From contig JBAJFE010000038.1 of assembly GCA_037903355.1 (NCBI GenBank), positions 744,001 to 808,000 of the forward strand: a stretch of DNA of 64,000 nucleotides, read 5' to 3'. This DNA is from Trichuris trichiura (Eukaryota > Nematoda > Enoplea > Trichinellida > Trichuridae). Both the position numbers and the translations under genes were made by a program. The notes under the pieces are model-generated. The model was not told the DNA's origin. It did no database searches and saw only the letters and a list, made by a program, of their open reading frames with translations. Positions 49,540-61,976 of the stretch are shown one piece after another (the first letter of the stretch is position 1; each line of letters begins with the position of its first letter).

Positions 49540-50440
49540 GAAAAGAAAAGTTAATGTGGAGTATCGAACTTTCCAAAAGAAATGAATGAACGGTTATTTC
49601 TTCGTTTGTGGCAACGCGGTAGCTGCAGTGAGAAAAGCTGATCTGGAACTGCATTACAGCTCGAAACATGGAAAACTGAATGACTTCCAAAACCAAATAC
49701 GTCTGAATAGAATCAATGAGCTTCAACGGAATTTGGAGTCGCGACACGCCGCTTTCACCAGGCTACACTGCAACGCGTACAGCGTTCTCCAAACGAGTTG
49801 CGTAGTGAGCGAACTGATTGCAAAGAAGCTGAAGCCTCACCCAGAAGGCAAATTTGTGAAAGACTGACTGCATGGTGGCAGCTGCGAAGTTATTCGCACC
49901 AGGTAATAAAAAATTGTTCCAAAGTGTTGGCCTGTCTGGAAGAACTGTTTCAAATCGGTTCACTGACTTAGCAGAAGACATTGAGAAAACACTGAAGCAA
50001 TGCTGCAGATGACTTCTCTCTGGCTTATGACAAGACTATACGGACATAATAAATACCGCTCAACTGACCATTCTCCTTCGTAAGATAACTGCAGAGTTTG
50101 AGATGTAAGAGGAACTGCTACCACTAGAACCCGCACATGGCACTACAAAAAGTGAGGACTCCTTGGAGAAATTCGCTTTGGAAAGCTAAAATTAGAAAAA
50201 TTAAATGATTTTACTTCGGATCAGGCGCCTGTTATGGTTGGCTCGCAGAAAGGTCTAATCGTGATTGTCAAGAAGGAACTGAACAATCTTAGTCTTGAGC
50301 CACACCATTTGGTTGTGTACTATTCTACCATACAGCAACAGAGTCTTTGCGCACAGTCGCTGCGGCTCAACAATATGATGTCGGTGGTCGTGTCGTGCGT
50401 AAACTTAATCGCGAGCAAAGGGTTTAACAAATGCCGCGGT
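49540..50440 (+). pseudogene. hAT transposase relic, GTF2IRD2/ZBED-like
   Basis: The frame from MNGYFFVCGNAVAAVRKADL shows the BED-like finger remnant (the first Cys of the pair is gone, the H..KH part is kept as ELHYSSKHGKL). It continues NLESRHAAFTRLHCNAYS and HPEGKFVKD. A 4-bp insertion (GACTGACTGC) then breaks the frame, after which CMVAAAKLFAPGNKKLF and GLSGRTVSNRFTDLAEDI resume. DDFSLAYDKT, TDIINTAQLTILLRKITAEF, a stop, then EELLPLEPAHGTTKSEDS follow the RNase-H core as in GTF2IRD2. SLEPHHLVVYYSTIQQQSLC marks the conserved HC..HQQ segment, and NMMSVVVSCVNLIASKGFN ends it. Multiple stops and frameshifts show it is dead. No hAT ends were found around it. Confidence 0.9.
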
Positions 50441-51130
50441 AAAAACCGAAGAAGGCTGCGTGTAGGCTGCTCTGTAGTAACACCGACCACATAGAGTGAA
50501 CCTCGATGAGTCAAGGATTGACTCGACAGGAAACCACGTCGGTTGGAAATACGGATGAGCGCCTCACCAGCCAATCCTAGTGAAAGGAAGGTGATGTTTT
50601 TTTTGTGAAATTCTTTTGTTTATTCGTTGCGCTGATGACGGCTCATGGTTAGGGGCTGAAAGCTCAGCAAAAATGTGTAAGCGTAAAACGGGAAAACCGT
50701 AACAAAAGAAAAAACTTTATAATCTAAACTAAAGAAAAAGTTATAAATCTGAGGAGCAAAGCTTATCTTTGATCCTATAGAGCATAACGGGACTTGACTG
50801 CTCAAGTTTTAGAGAGCGAGTTAACACACAACTTACCGTAAGAGGTGGCCAACACGTAGACGCCAGCCTTCTGTTTGAATGCGTGCAGGCCAACCAACTT
50901 GTGAAAACTCGGTCGACTTGATGAGATGGCCAATTTTGGTGTTCTACTGTACTTTAAAGTAACGGTTAGGGTCTTTTATCCTCTCGTCTCGGGAGAAAGT
51001 AGGGAGAGGTTGGGATCACTTTCGCAGGTGTTGTTCAACCTGAACGATGAATAGGCACAGAAGATTAGCCTGCTTAAATACCCCAGGTCATTGTGCATGC
51101 AGTTATGTTTGTGCAGCCCATTCGGCAATC

Positions 51131-51538
51131 ATGAATGTTCGATGGGTGTTCCCTCTATTATTTTTTCAAAGATTTGCTGCTGCTAAAAATTCATTGTTGC
51201 TTAAGAGAAATGCAGCCACCTGTACGATAATCCATGCGGACAATGGCTACTTCTGTCGTGACGAGAGGGTAAAGAACTCGCCGCGTATAGTGGCACTTCC
51301 CAGCCCTGTTATGTTTTGAGCCTATAAGCGTTTTTTGTCACGACATGAGATAGTACAACAGTAGGATGTCACTTTTGTTTAATGTACTTTCGGTTGCTTT
51401 TTTCGCTAAAGTTGCGATAATTTTGCAGGCTACTCGCAACAGAGGTCTGCAGCGACTGATTGACCTGACTGCAGCAGTTTGTGATACCGTGCACTTCCTT
51501 GCAAAGGAGCCCTTTAAGCTATGGCTGTTGGCGTTGGT
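51131..51538 (+). CDS. Possible small two- or three-exon gene (unrecognised)
   Basis: Two exons are compatible in phase: 51131-51268 (46 codons, ATG start, donor AGG|GTAAAG) and 51429-51536/8 (acceptor TTTTGCAG, donor GTGTGAGTC). The first would encode MNVRWVFPLLFFQRFAAAKN..., resembling a mitochondrial presequence or signal. The second encodes GLQRLIDLTAAVCDTVHFLA and on, with coding-like composition. A third exon could start after GACTGCAG at about 51858. I do not recognise the protein, and the model rests only on frame and splice consensus. Confidence 0.27.
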
Positions 51539-51539
51539 G

Positions 51540-54500
51540 TGAGTCTAGTTGCATGCCTTGGGGGACTCCTACTTTCCCTGCAGGCTATAATACAGAATAC
51601 GCTTTTTGCCACTTGGGATATGCACTAGAATTTGTTCTTCGTTTTTCTTTTATACAGCGGAAAACAACAAGAGATGACGTCATTTTGTGGTTTGGCGGCC
51701 TATTAAGACCCGCGTATAACAATGGTTTATTGCGGAGTAAAAGCGATAAATCAAACGGGCAAGTGATGGCGATAACCTGAACACTCTGGGTTCAAACTTG
51801 ATGCGTATGTACAGCTTTTCCCGAGCTCTGGCCGGCGCATTCCTTCGGACTGCAGGCTCTTCGGCCATCGCCTAATCCGCTTACTGGAAAGCAGGCCACG
51901 GGACAGGCGTTAATCCTGATCCTGGCCGCTTTTGTGCTAGGCCGTTGATGTCAGATTCTCACCCTGATCCAAAGATCGTGCTCTCTCGTCGCCGTCGAGT
52001 CCATGATCCCATGTTGCTCTTTGGGCCACGCTCACAGGGACAGTATTCGCTTCGGGCTCACTGGGATGCTTGGGCTGCCATCTCTGGCACACATTGTTAA
52101 TAGCAAACTCAGGCAACTAGGACCATTTAACACGCTTTTGAACGTTTCCCGCCCCAGTTTGCGACTGATTTGTGCGCACAAGAGGTGTTACAAATTCTCA
52201 TGTCAAAGCTCAGTTTTCATTAGACATAACTTGTAAATCTCTGCCTAGGCCATCTAACTTGTTTGACGATTAGCATTGAAATCACCACCTCTGAAACATA
52301 TATCGCATTTTAGATCCTATGCGATGGACAGTGGTGCTTCATTGCATATACAGCATGTTATATTTCTGTTTCAGTTGCCATTTTTTCTTGTTTAAAAGAA
52401 TAAATACTCTTTGCTCTTGTTCCGTCGTCAGCAGTATGAATAAATACTCTTTGTCAAATATGAGGCCTTGCGGAGTCCAGAACAAAGCAATGACAAAATA
52501 ACGACCGAATGAACGAAGCTGACTAATATTTTTTCCTGAACATCAAGCTGTTCAACTGAGTCAGGCAAACCCTGGGAACAGGGAATCACTTCTAACATGA
52601 ACGTAATTCTGGAACATAATTGCGGACAGGACTCTTGCTTTCACTGAGCTGAAAGTGCTTTTCATGTACTAACATAGCTTTCTCAGAACAGGATTACTTG
52701 ATTGCTGCTTTAAAGTGAAATGTCCTATAGGTTCAGCTGACGTTTTTTGGAAAACAAATATTTGGTAATACGGTAACTTTGCTATTACTCTTGTTAAGAT
52801 GTGGCTTGATCCTGTTCAATTAGATTCTTCTGTAAGAATGTTTCAATGCTAATGTTCGTAAAAAATGCTGAAAGAATATGCTTTATAATCGAAATGGCGA
52901 ACAATGTAATAAAGAATGGCAATACATTTAGCTCGATTTTTGTGTATCATTTTGTAGGTGCCACACAGCGTCTGTAATTTATAAAGCACTGGTAGTTTCG
53001 AAAAACAGGATGTCTTTTAACAGGCTTGAATAGTTTCATAGTAGATCTTCAGATTCACGGGTTTTGCCTGTTGGGTGTATCTGTAAGTAAACTTCAAAGT
53101 GCCCTACCAACGGATGGATGAGCAAATTGTTAGAGAAATTACAGAACAAAACGAATACCGTACGTTTCGGAACACGAGCAGTTCCGAAACGTACGGTATT
53201 CGTTTTGTTCTGTAATTTCTCTAACAATTTGCTCATCCATCCGTTGGTAGGGCATTTTGAAGTTTACTTACAGATACACCCAACAGGCAAAACCCGTGAA
53301 TCTGAAGATCTACTGAGCGTATTCCATGAACGTGACTAAATATTTGGAAGATGTGAGCGTGTTTACCGAGCTTATTCCATGAACTTAGCGCAGGAAATCA
53401 CCAGAAGTCGTTGAATGTCAATCAGTGAGGAACTGGCCTGTCTGCTTGATCGTGTCCGATAAACCTTGCCTAAGCGTTCTTGTAGTTCTCAACGTTGATG
53501 GACGAAGAAGGTATTTCTGAGGAGCCTGTACTAACAAAGACATATGAAATGGGTTTACCCCTTGATAAGCGCTCGTCAACCCGTCCAGCCGTCAGCATTT
53601 GCCTTTCAATTATACGTATTACATGCACTTATGGGAGCAAGCCATCTTTAAAAAAAATTACACGACCTTCTACAATGACATTTATCTCCAATTCCTTAGT
53701 AGCAGCACAAATTTGTCTGAGACCTCTTGTGGTAAATCTTGTGGCTCTTTCTAATTTTCTTTCTCCCTAAGGGCGGGTTAAATTCCAAAGTACGCTGAAA
53801 ATTAAAACAAGGTCAATGCTTCAGTGTCACTGCCTACAGGCCATTACCCTTCCGTAGATTTCTGACAGTTCCCTGTGCTTTGGCAAAGATTCTATTTTCA
53901 AAGCCAGCTAGACATACATAAAGGATTCATTGATGCAGTCTGAGTTCAGAAAGAGCTCGCTGGTTAGTTCTACTCCCGAGATTATCGATTCCTTAATTCA
54001 CGGAAGACATGCCAAACATTGAACGAGTTAAAATATCGGGCGCAAATAGATGGTAAAATCATTCAAAATTTATGTTGTCGCTCAGTGTCGACAGTGCGGT
54101 CAGCTTCTATCTTGGAAAGTTACTGCGGCCATCGTATCGGTTTAGACCTTGGTAGGAGCCAGTGCTAACACATGGCGAGCGACGTTTTCCGTCTGCTTTA
54201 TTCTATGCTGAATGAATGAATAGGGTTTCCTTGAGCTTTTGCGGGAGAGAGGAACGTTATGAACCAATAGCGCTATCTGATGCGGAATTATTTCAGTCAG
54301 ACCCGTTTTTCTGCGCGAGTTGCTTTCAACAAGCGATATCCCGCATCATGAGGCTTTCGGTTTAGCTTTCTGCTGGTCAGCATGAATTTTGATTTCCTGA
54401 TTGTGTTTGAGAACTTTCTTCTGGTTCCGCCTGCTGCATTTTTCCTGACAAGTGGTTTGGCAGTTTTGCGAGAAATATGTGTACGTAGATGTCGAAGTTA

Positions 54501-55400
54501 ATTTGTCAGGTTTTATCGGTTCAGATGAATGTTTATTGATCGCCTACTTAAGCCTTTGTACGTGACGTCTGTTTTGAAAGCGCCTAGCTTTAAACCATAT
54601 GTGCTAGACGAAAGTACCCTTACTGCTTCGCTTCCAGCAGCATCGTTTAAAATAACTTGCACGTCAGTGATTTCTGTTATGTGCTAGTTGAAAATTCTGG
54701 TTGAGTCTTCCGCGCATGACGGCAATGTAAGAACGTTTCGCGGAAGGGTCGTCTGAAGATTGGATGACTAGTTGATTAGACCGAGCAAGGAACTTCTACC
54801 GCATTAATAGGAAGCTGAAAGATGAATCAATACTTGTGAGTCATTAATTTTAGCGAACATAATTCCATATTTCAGTCCTTCCTATTTCGCGTTTTTGTTT
54901 TCTCCAAGAGCTTGGTACCAATATGGATTTGATTTACTCGCGTGTATTGATCTTTGTGAATAATCTATATGTTATCCTGCTTTGAGCACACAAAAAGTAC
55001 TGTATATTTTGGGACAAAAATTCTGTTGCGATGAATTCGAATGAATAACGTCAGTGCACGAAAAGTGTAATGTGTGATTATGCTAGCTGAGCTCTACTTT
55101 TTAGGCTTCAGAAAACTTACTAAAAATGTTTTGGAAGACGTCTTGCCCTGGCCTGAACAGCAGTACAGGATAAATCAGCGTTAGGAATTTTGTTTTGTTT
55201 ACGAAAGTAAATCATGAAGGCTTATTGGTGCGTGAAAGCCTGTTCAATGGGAAGTACATCCGAGCGGAGTTTATTGGGCACATGACTTTTCATGCCTCTC
55301 ATCAGGAAATTCTATCTGTTATTTGGAAAATGTCAGACGAACGTTCGGTGCTAAGCCGAACACAAGTGTACAAGACGGTATTTGACTACTGCTCATTAAG
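51540..55400. other. Intergenic region with 53-kb palindrome
   Basis: Apart from the palindromic element at 53041-53313 and its 5' flank (52998-53040), I see no gene or transposon. Several open frames of 60-90 codons lack family resemblance. Confidence 0.55.
52998..53313. mobile_element. Near-perfect 273-bp palindrome, foldback element copy B
   Basis: 53041-53173 and 53181-53313 are inverted copies of 133 bp, separated by only 7 nt (ACGAGCA). I see about one mismatch (CAAAGTGCCC against CAAAATGCCC). Arm order from outside in: GTAGATCTTCAGATTCACGG, ..CTGTTGGGTGTATCTG.., CTACCAACGGATGGATGAGC, ..ACCGTACGTTTCGGAAC. A further 43 bp (52998-53040) is present only on the left and is shared, with the outer arm, with 9066-9172. 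The CTACCAACGGATGGATGAGC core links it to copy A at 39.7 kb. The near-identity of the arms implies recent formation or gene conversion. Confidence 0.95.
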
Positions 55401-56036
55401 ATGAGACTATTCAATGCATTTTTTTCTGTTCATGACGATTCAACAAAAATCTTATGTTGGAGTATTGCGAACCGACAAATAACTATCTTTTTCGCTGCAG
55501 TGCAAATTTTGATTATTTCCACGTCTTGTGCACAGCACGCGTATTCGATGTCTCTTGGATATGGAATATTTGACTGTCGATTCAATAATACGTCAAACTA
55601 TTCCCACTTTCTAGCAGTTGATGTAATTGTGTTTGACTATGGTTTGTTCCATCAGCTTTTGGGTACAGACAAGTGCGTGGCAAACCATCTAGATGGAGGT
55701 TATATACGTTTTATTTGGTGTTTAGTGCAGCTCGGCACTTTGATTCTTCTACAAGTAACCTGTCTTTTAAAAATCGAGAAGCCCGCATTACTAAGGCCAG
55801 CAGTATTCCTTCAGAGTATGTATTCGCTTGGCTTGATTATACTTGCCCTTGCCACAATGCCAAAGATGCTCTCAGGAATGATTGAACGTTTTCACGAAAT
55901 AGCTGTGAATACGCTTATCTACTTCGCTGGCACTTTGTTCAACTGGATTTTTACTGTTATTATCTGGCATTTCTACTGGCATGTAAAGGCAAAAGCAAAG
56001 CTTCCTCAGGTTCAGTACGAAGAAGCGCCTAGATAA
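55401..56036 (+). CDS. Orphan four-transmembrane protein
   Basis: One exon of 211 codons plus TAA. Four hydrophobic segments are evident at about residues 27-49, 101-123, 134-156 and 168-192. The loop between TM1 and TM2 contains two N-glycosylation sequons (NNTS, NYS) and scattered Cys, consistent with a lumenal or extracellular side. The C-terminus is short, Lys-rich then acidic (HVKAKAKLPQVQYEEAPR) and probably cytosolic. The layout recalls tetraspan or MARVEL-like nematode proteins, but no diagnostic motif is visible and I cannot name the family. The ATG at 55401 follows stops in frame. No intron and no clear AATAAA: only AATTAA at about 56063. Confidence 0.55.
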   Translation: MRLFNAFFSVHDDSTKILCWSIANRQITIFFAAVQILIISTSCAQHAYSMSLGYGIFDCRFNNTSNYSHFLAVDVIVFDYGLFHQLLGTDKCVANHLDGGYIRFIWCLVQLGTLILLQVTCLLKIEKPALLRPAVFLQSMYSLGLIILALATMPKMLSGMIERFHEIAVNTLIYFAGTLFNWIFTVIIWHFYWHVKAKAKLPQVQYEEAPR

Positions 56037-56574
56037 AACACCTTCACAGACTTTTGTGGAATAATTAAACTTGTGCATTCTGAAAGCAGTCATGTCATTT
56101 CTCTTTCTAGAAAACGTCTGCGCTTGGAGTACCCCCTCACTTTTACCGTTTAATCAAGTTACACGTTGATTTGTAACAATCAGGTACTTGCTGAAGTATT
56201 TATTTAGCTTTCATTAGGTGAAACATCTTTCATTGCTGCCCTTCTATGATATGATTTGGTCCAAAAAGGCAGTCACTTCTCCACCGGGAAATATTGGGCA
56301 TCTGCTGTTCCTAAAACGGGATGATGTGCATCTGCTTGACTTTGTTTCGTTCTCCTGAAGCTTCTCTATTTAATTTCCAAAGTGTAATGTTTATGAGCAT
56401 CGAACAAAAACTCTTGCAACAGGTAGACGCGCATTTAAAAGTAAAAAGAAAAAATGTACTCAAGTTTGTACATTGTAAGTTTCAGTTCGAGTTTGGGTCA
56501 AGAAAATGAGTTGCGCTCATTATTCACGCAGTAAGTTATGCGTGACTCTTGCGATTTGCTTGCTTCATCGACCA

Positions 56575-57671
56575 TTTTCACTGTTTGCTAATGATACTTT
56601 TTCGTATTTGACTCTCGTACTGGTGCATTGGTAGGCTAAGCTTTCTTAAGAAATGGAGTTCGGAGGAAAGGCGATACTTCCGGCGTGCGACTTTTGAATT
56701 TATGTGCGACAACCCTCAGAAGCCTAGCAGTTCCGTTCAGACAGCACTGGCCTTCGCTAAACGACCTTTTACTGGATTTGGCAAAGTATGAGAATAGTGC
56801 ACTTCTGAAAAGCAAATGAGGATTTCCGATGCCACTCGATGAAGACAAGTGTTCAATGAACTACTGAAATTTCATTTCAAGCAGAGAAGTTACCCCGCAG
56901 CCAGTTCAGTATTCAGCTTGGTGTGTCATTAGGTAAACGTTTCCTATAGTGTTGGTTGCATTTAGTGCATAGTTTAAAGTTAAAGTGTTTCACGTGAGAA
57001 AAAGAACAATCACTTGCACATCTGCGAACCAAAGGTGGGTCATTGCAAAGATATACTTATCTAGTCGTCATGGCCACTTGCTTTTCCAGCTTTTACTGCT
57101 GATCATCATATTGTTCAGCAAGTTCAACATTTAACGCAAGCCTGATGAAGAAGAGATAATCTGGCAACTTACTGGTGGAAACAGAGCGATGAAATGAAAT
57201 CCGGGACAAAGGAATTGTAAACTCAAGCAATGACAAGTGAACAAGCTTGTTCGTTGGACAGCCTAATCCGTAATTCTTGCGCGCAGCGCTGCGTGCGTCT
57301 AAAAATAACGAGAAGCAAATTACTCAGTTGGATTGCGATGTCCAGCTGCTGAGCAACGGAAATTAGTTTATTTCATACAGCAGTAGAACTGCAAAAGATC
57401 GTTGCACAGTCCCAATGTTAGGTGCAGGATAAGTGGCGTTAATTTATTTAGCCTCTAGGTTTCCATAATGTTCAAAAACATTTTCAGGTCTGTTAGGGTG
57501 CTTCATGATCATGATGTGGTTTGCTTCTTGAGCGTCTGCTTTCGTATGCACCACGGTAGTATTCGTCTATTCATTTTCAATCTCCAATCTCATTGTTTGC
57601 TAACGATACTTTTCGTGTTTTACTCACATGCTGATGCATTGGTCGGCTAAGGTTTCTTAAGAAATGGAGTA
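56575..57671 (+). repeat. Dispersed direct repeat, two copies about 1 kb apart
   Basis: About 85 bp at 56575-56659 and 57588-57671 share TGTTTGCTAA.GATACTTTT, TCGT.TTT.ACTC, TG.TGCATTGGT.GGCTAAG and TTTCTTAAGAAATGGAGT. The copies are diverged (roughly 80 percent identical by eye), so the duplication is old. Nothing coding is shared. Confidence 0.8.
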
Positions 57672-58683
57672 CAGCCTCGTCTGGCGGGTTCTAGCATCGT
57701 AAATTCGTTTTAACTGTGTCGCAGTTCTTTTTAAAATGATGTTAACCTCAAAGCTGTTCAAAGTGAGACTCGCTTTAAAAGCTTAAAGCAACACAAACCT
57801 ATTTCGCAGAAGCATGAACGTTTAATTAATCAGTTCTTTATCCCCTGGTTTTCAGTGATAAAGTGCTCATAAGTCGCCAATTTTCTCTACTTTAATTACT
57901 TGCGTTCCAAAGCAACTTTCCATTTGAAGTTTATTGAATTAGATCTATTTGTTTTGCAGCCAATTTTCGTGATAAAACTTTTACTTGGTTCTACTAGCGT
58001 GGGCATTTTTTATGACGCAGACTGCCTGAAATAGATTGGATTTGTTCAAGTCCAAATACCTCCATTGATCTTAAGGCGACTGAAAAGGCACGGAAGGTAA
58101 AAGTTTCACCTGAGTGCTCTGCTCTAAGCACAGAAAATTAGCAACAGATTGCAGCCGAGTGATCAATTTTTTTGTATTGCTTCAGGAAGAAAAGTTGCAG
58201 GCGCATAGCACTGCAAAAACCACATGCTACGCCCGCATAACCGTTCCTTAAGTGCTCAATTGTGAATAGATAAATACATTCGTCATTCTCCTACGCGAAA
58301 GCAAAAGTCCCATCGCTGTTACTCTGCTGACTCCAGTTTTGGCATAGAAAACATAGCAGCAGGATTACGTGTCACCCGGAAAGATAACTGCGACAAACAA
58401 CAAGTTATGTCAAAAGGTACCAAGCTTACTGCGTGCAAACTGTCTAATGTAGGTTCGATTGGTCGTGTTCAACTACATTATTTTGTTCTAAGGCTAACAA
58501 AAAGACAAGTGACTCAAAAGTCTTTACTTAAAAGAAGGCATCAAAGTCACAAAAAACAGTCAAGACAGTAACATAGTGAAATTTGGGTTATCCAGGATGA
58601 CAGTTCCTCAATAGATTTCATGCTCGACTTCAATAAGTGCAAGAATTGTAAGACGAAAAGCTTGTAACGGGTAGAATTGTTCA

Positions 58684-58827
58684 AAGAAGTGTACATGGAT
58701 TTTTCCCGTTCGAAGTTGCGCCAAACTTTCATTTTGGTTTTTCGCCTTGAAAGAAATTAAAAAGGTTTTTATTTATTTGACTCGTCTTCATCGCAGCTTC
58801 GAACGGGAGAAATCTATGTGCACTTCT
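58684..58827. repeat. Short inverted repeat
   Basis: AAGAAGTGTACATGGATTTT and TCCCGTTCGAAGTTGCG (58685-58720) are mirrored by CGCAGCTTCGAACGGGAGAA and ATCTATGTGCACTTCT (58793-58827). The arms are about 36 bp with a loop of about 70 bp. It looks like a MITE fragment. Confidence 0.75.
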
Positions 58828-61259
58828 GTGAGTGCAAGAATTATTAATATAGTAATGGTAAATAAAGTGCTTCTCAACGAGAAGGAACAAGGGTTTTGCA
58901 ATAGTGCAAACTCTCTGATTCCTAGCTTAGTTTTTGCTCATGAAAATGTGCTTCATTTGAATCAGTATTTCCCAGGAGCTCCTTAGTTGTGAAACGACAT
59001 TTTAAAGGAGCGCTGTTGGCAACTTATGGCGGAACACATGTGATCAATATCTTGCATCACAAGTGTCCGATTGCTTACTTAGCCCTTCCATTCGAATAGG
59101 AAGTTTTGATGCGTATGAAGTATGAAATGTACCCACTTAACAGATTGGCGCAAATTCACCATGTGCCTGATCAAGACTTTTGAGTTCACTTTCATAGTCA
59201 GCATGACTAGTGCTTTCGAACGAACAAGGAAGAGCTCATTACTTACCCAATACCTAATTTGCCTTACTTAAATTCGAATCGACTTTACGAATGAATTGGC
59301 ACGTCCTAATGCGACATGCAATATTCCTCAAACGTTAATTGTAGCTCAGAAACTAAAATTGATGCTGAAGATGTGCCATTATTCGATAGGAAGACGCCAA
59401 TATTCGTACTAATACACTGAATCGCAGATTTGAGGGTGACTTTTCTATCATCAGCAGTCACTGAATAGCAACGATTTGAAAATTGCACTCTATAACACAT
59501 GCTTTATTAAGGTTAACTCGTTCTTGCCACTAACTGCTTTTCTTTAATGACAGTCAGATCTTGCTGTCTAACTGTATCATTCCGTTTCCAGAATGGGGAA
59601 GGCTTATGAAACCATTACGAAATGATTGAGGTTTACCATGAGAAATAAACACCAGATAGGCATTACAGCCAGAACTGAATATAAGACATCTTCAGATCCT
59701 TTCTGCATCTAATGACAACAACTCGTGCCTCGAAAATAGTAACTATGCTCTGTAAACTTTAGATCGTACCAATGTAAAAACATAAGCATAAAAGATTCAA
59801 ACATGAAATTTGGTATTCCTCTGACACTGGCCTCTGACTTCCAGTGGCACTGATTTCGACAGTGCTGTCGTCACGACGTGACTACCAGGCAACAGGACAA
59901 TTTGGCGAAGATTGACCTAGGGGTGAAGGATGATTCCCGGCACAGGAATTTGGGCAGGAAAACCATGAGCAAATCCTATTTTTCTCTAACGCTTCTAACA
60001 GAAGAAGGAATAAGCCTAGCAGGATCAATTCACGAACTACGACAGTGAGTCTGACAAGGCAATAGCTGCCTATATGATTGTTCTTTGTTTCCCTGCATGC
60101 ACGCCATCTCTACAACGTTAAATGTATAGCCAGCAAGGGTTCAAGGAAGAAGTATTGAGAACCTCAATTAGAGTGTGCTCATATAGGATGTGGTTGCTTG
60201 ACCATCTATGTATACGTGTACTGAAGTAATAACTTATCTTCATTTAAAATCTTAATTACACTGTGTTCGTTTTTACACAGACACAATTCAGTAAACAGAG
60301 TATGTCAGTGGTAGCCCACGCCTTCATTGCAACATAGTTGCCTAAAGGCGCAGCTTGACGAACGCTAGGGTTGCATGGAGCTTATCGCTTTATAGATAGG
60401 TCATTCATGGGAGTTAGCTATGCAAGGGAGTCGCACTCCCCGTTTCCACAACTGCCAAATCATCCGTTTGATTGGCATCTAGGCGTGGAAACCTGTCAAT
60501 CACTTATATTCCTTTCCCATACAAGTGGTCTCTTTTCCCTTTCATCCGCGCCATTATTTAGACCGACAGTTTCGGTGCACACTAGTTTTCTATTAGTGCA
60601 CCCGTTATGGCCAATTAACATAGCCACATTGGCCTTCCTGACGCAGAAGTTGGCTTCTTGACAAAGGCATTAACAGAGAAAGCTATAGTCATGGAAGGAA
60701 CAAAATTCACCACATGTCCCACTATCACTGGTGCTGTCACCATCTTTTCTATGGCTGTAATGGGTACTACTTAGGACTCTACCTCTGACTATTTGTGCCT
60801 CTTTCCGGTGCAGCTTTACATCGCTTCTACAAGCTGTCATAATTAGCACAGGTTGTTTGAACCTGTAAAGCATTGTGCGCCCCATTTCCTGTCTATGCAC
60901 AACAGGATTGTAAAAAGCTTCTTCCTTCGTAACGAATCATGAATGATTATTTACGCATTGGTAAACAGTTGGATTGTACCCTGCGTTCATGCTACTGTTC
61001 TATTTATGACTGCAATAAGAAAATTATTCTATCATGATTTGGCTGCTCTGCTCAGTTTTTTAAACCTGGTTACGTCTCTTTTCACTTCAGTTTCCATTGT
61101 TAGTGCATGCGAGGTTCTGTACCTGACGATTTAAACTGATGATGGCTGTTACAGAAAATTTTAAAAATCAGTTTGCCCGTTCATTAAGGGCACCACATTT
61201 GCGACGAAACAACTTAACTTAATTATTTAAATGAAACATGTTTGCTACATGTTGCAGCT

Positions 61260-61892
61260 GCAAAGAAACCTTCACAGAAGGTAGATGCAGGCACCCCATC
61301 TTTGCAGGCTGTCACTAAGGTACGGACTGCCCTGCGAATTTTTTTTGCCTTACGGTATTCTATTCTCTTCTCCCGTTCTTCGTGCAGGATTGTGTTCTGT
61401 TTTCGCTCTGATATTTGCCGTTGGGTATCGTGGGTGTTATTAAAGTTCTATCTTATAATGCTGATAATGAGTCCTTACAATCATCTTCCCGTCGCAGCAG
61501 CACTACACTGTTTGGGTAAGTAAATCGTATTTGATTTATTCTTCCTGACAGTGGGAAAATATTCTGCTGTCAAAATCAGGGAGCTTGCTTTCATTTTTAT
61601 GGTACACGATGCCATTAGCTAATCCACTTATTCTATCTCACAGAAGCTGAAAGTAACCTTTGTTTGGTTAAATGTCCTCAGACAGTACTAAGCAAAAAAG
61701 CTTCCGTTAAATGCACCTAACCCCAAGTGCCTCTAAATATTTTTGATTCTGTAGTACTCGACTTGATGTCGGTGACAGCCCCGAAAGGTCTGTCGGAAAT
61801 TAGCGGTAGAAAATGAACAGGAGTAAGTTTTTTTTAAGGCACATGAAATTCGTATGGTACTGCTGTATACAGGACTTTGCTTAAAGTTTAAG

Positions 61893-61976
<84 letters not shown>

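Larger units (their letters stand above)
46707..51130. other. Transposon-rich intergenic region after AK6
   Basis: It includes a Tigger/pogo transposase relic (48380-48610), a foldback hairpin (48830-48970) and a hAT transposase relic (49540-50440). Between 46.7 and 48.3 kb I see nothing recognisable. Confidence 0.65.
56037..61259. other. Gene-free region after the four-TM gene
   Basis: No recognisable coding exon. It contains a dispersed direct repeat (56575-56659 and 57588-57671) and a short inverted repeat (58684-58827). Otherwise the sequence is unremarkable, with occasional 60-96-codon open frames that resemble nothing I know. Confidence 0.55.

Noticed and set aside
53036..53339. Two near-identical open frames on opposite strands
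   Set aside because: They exist only because the DNA is a near-perfect palindrome; the translations are not proteins.
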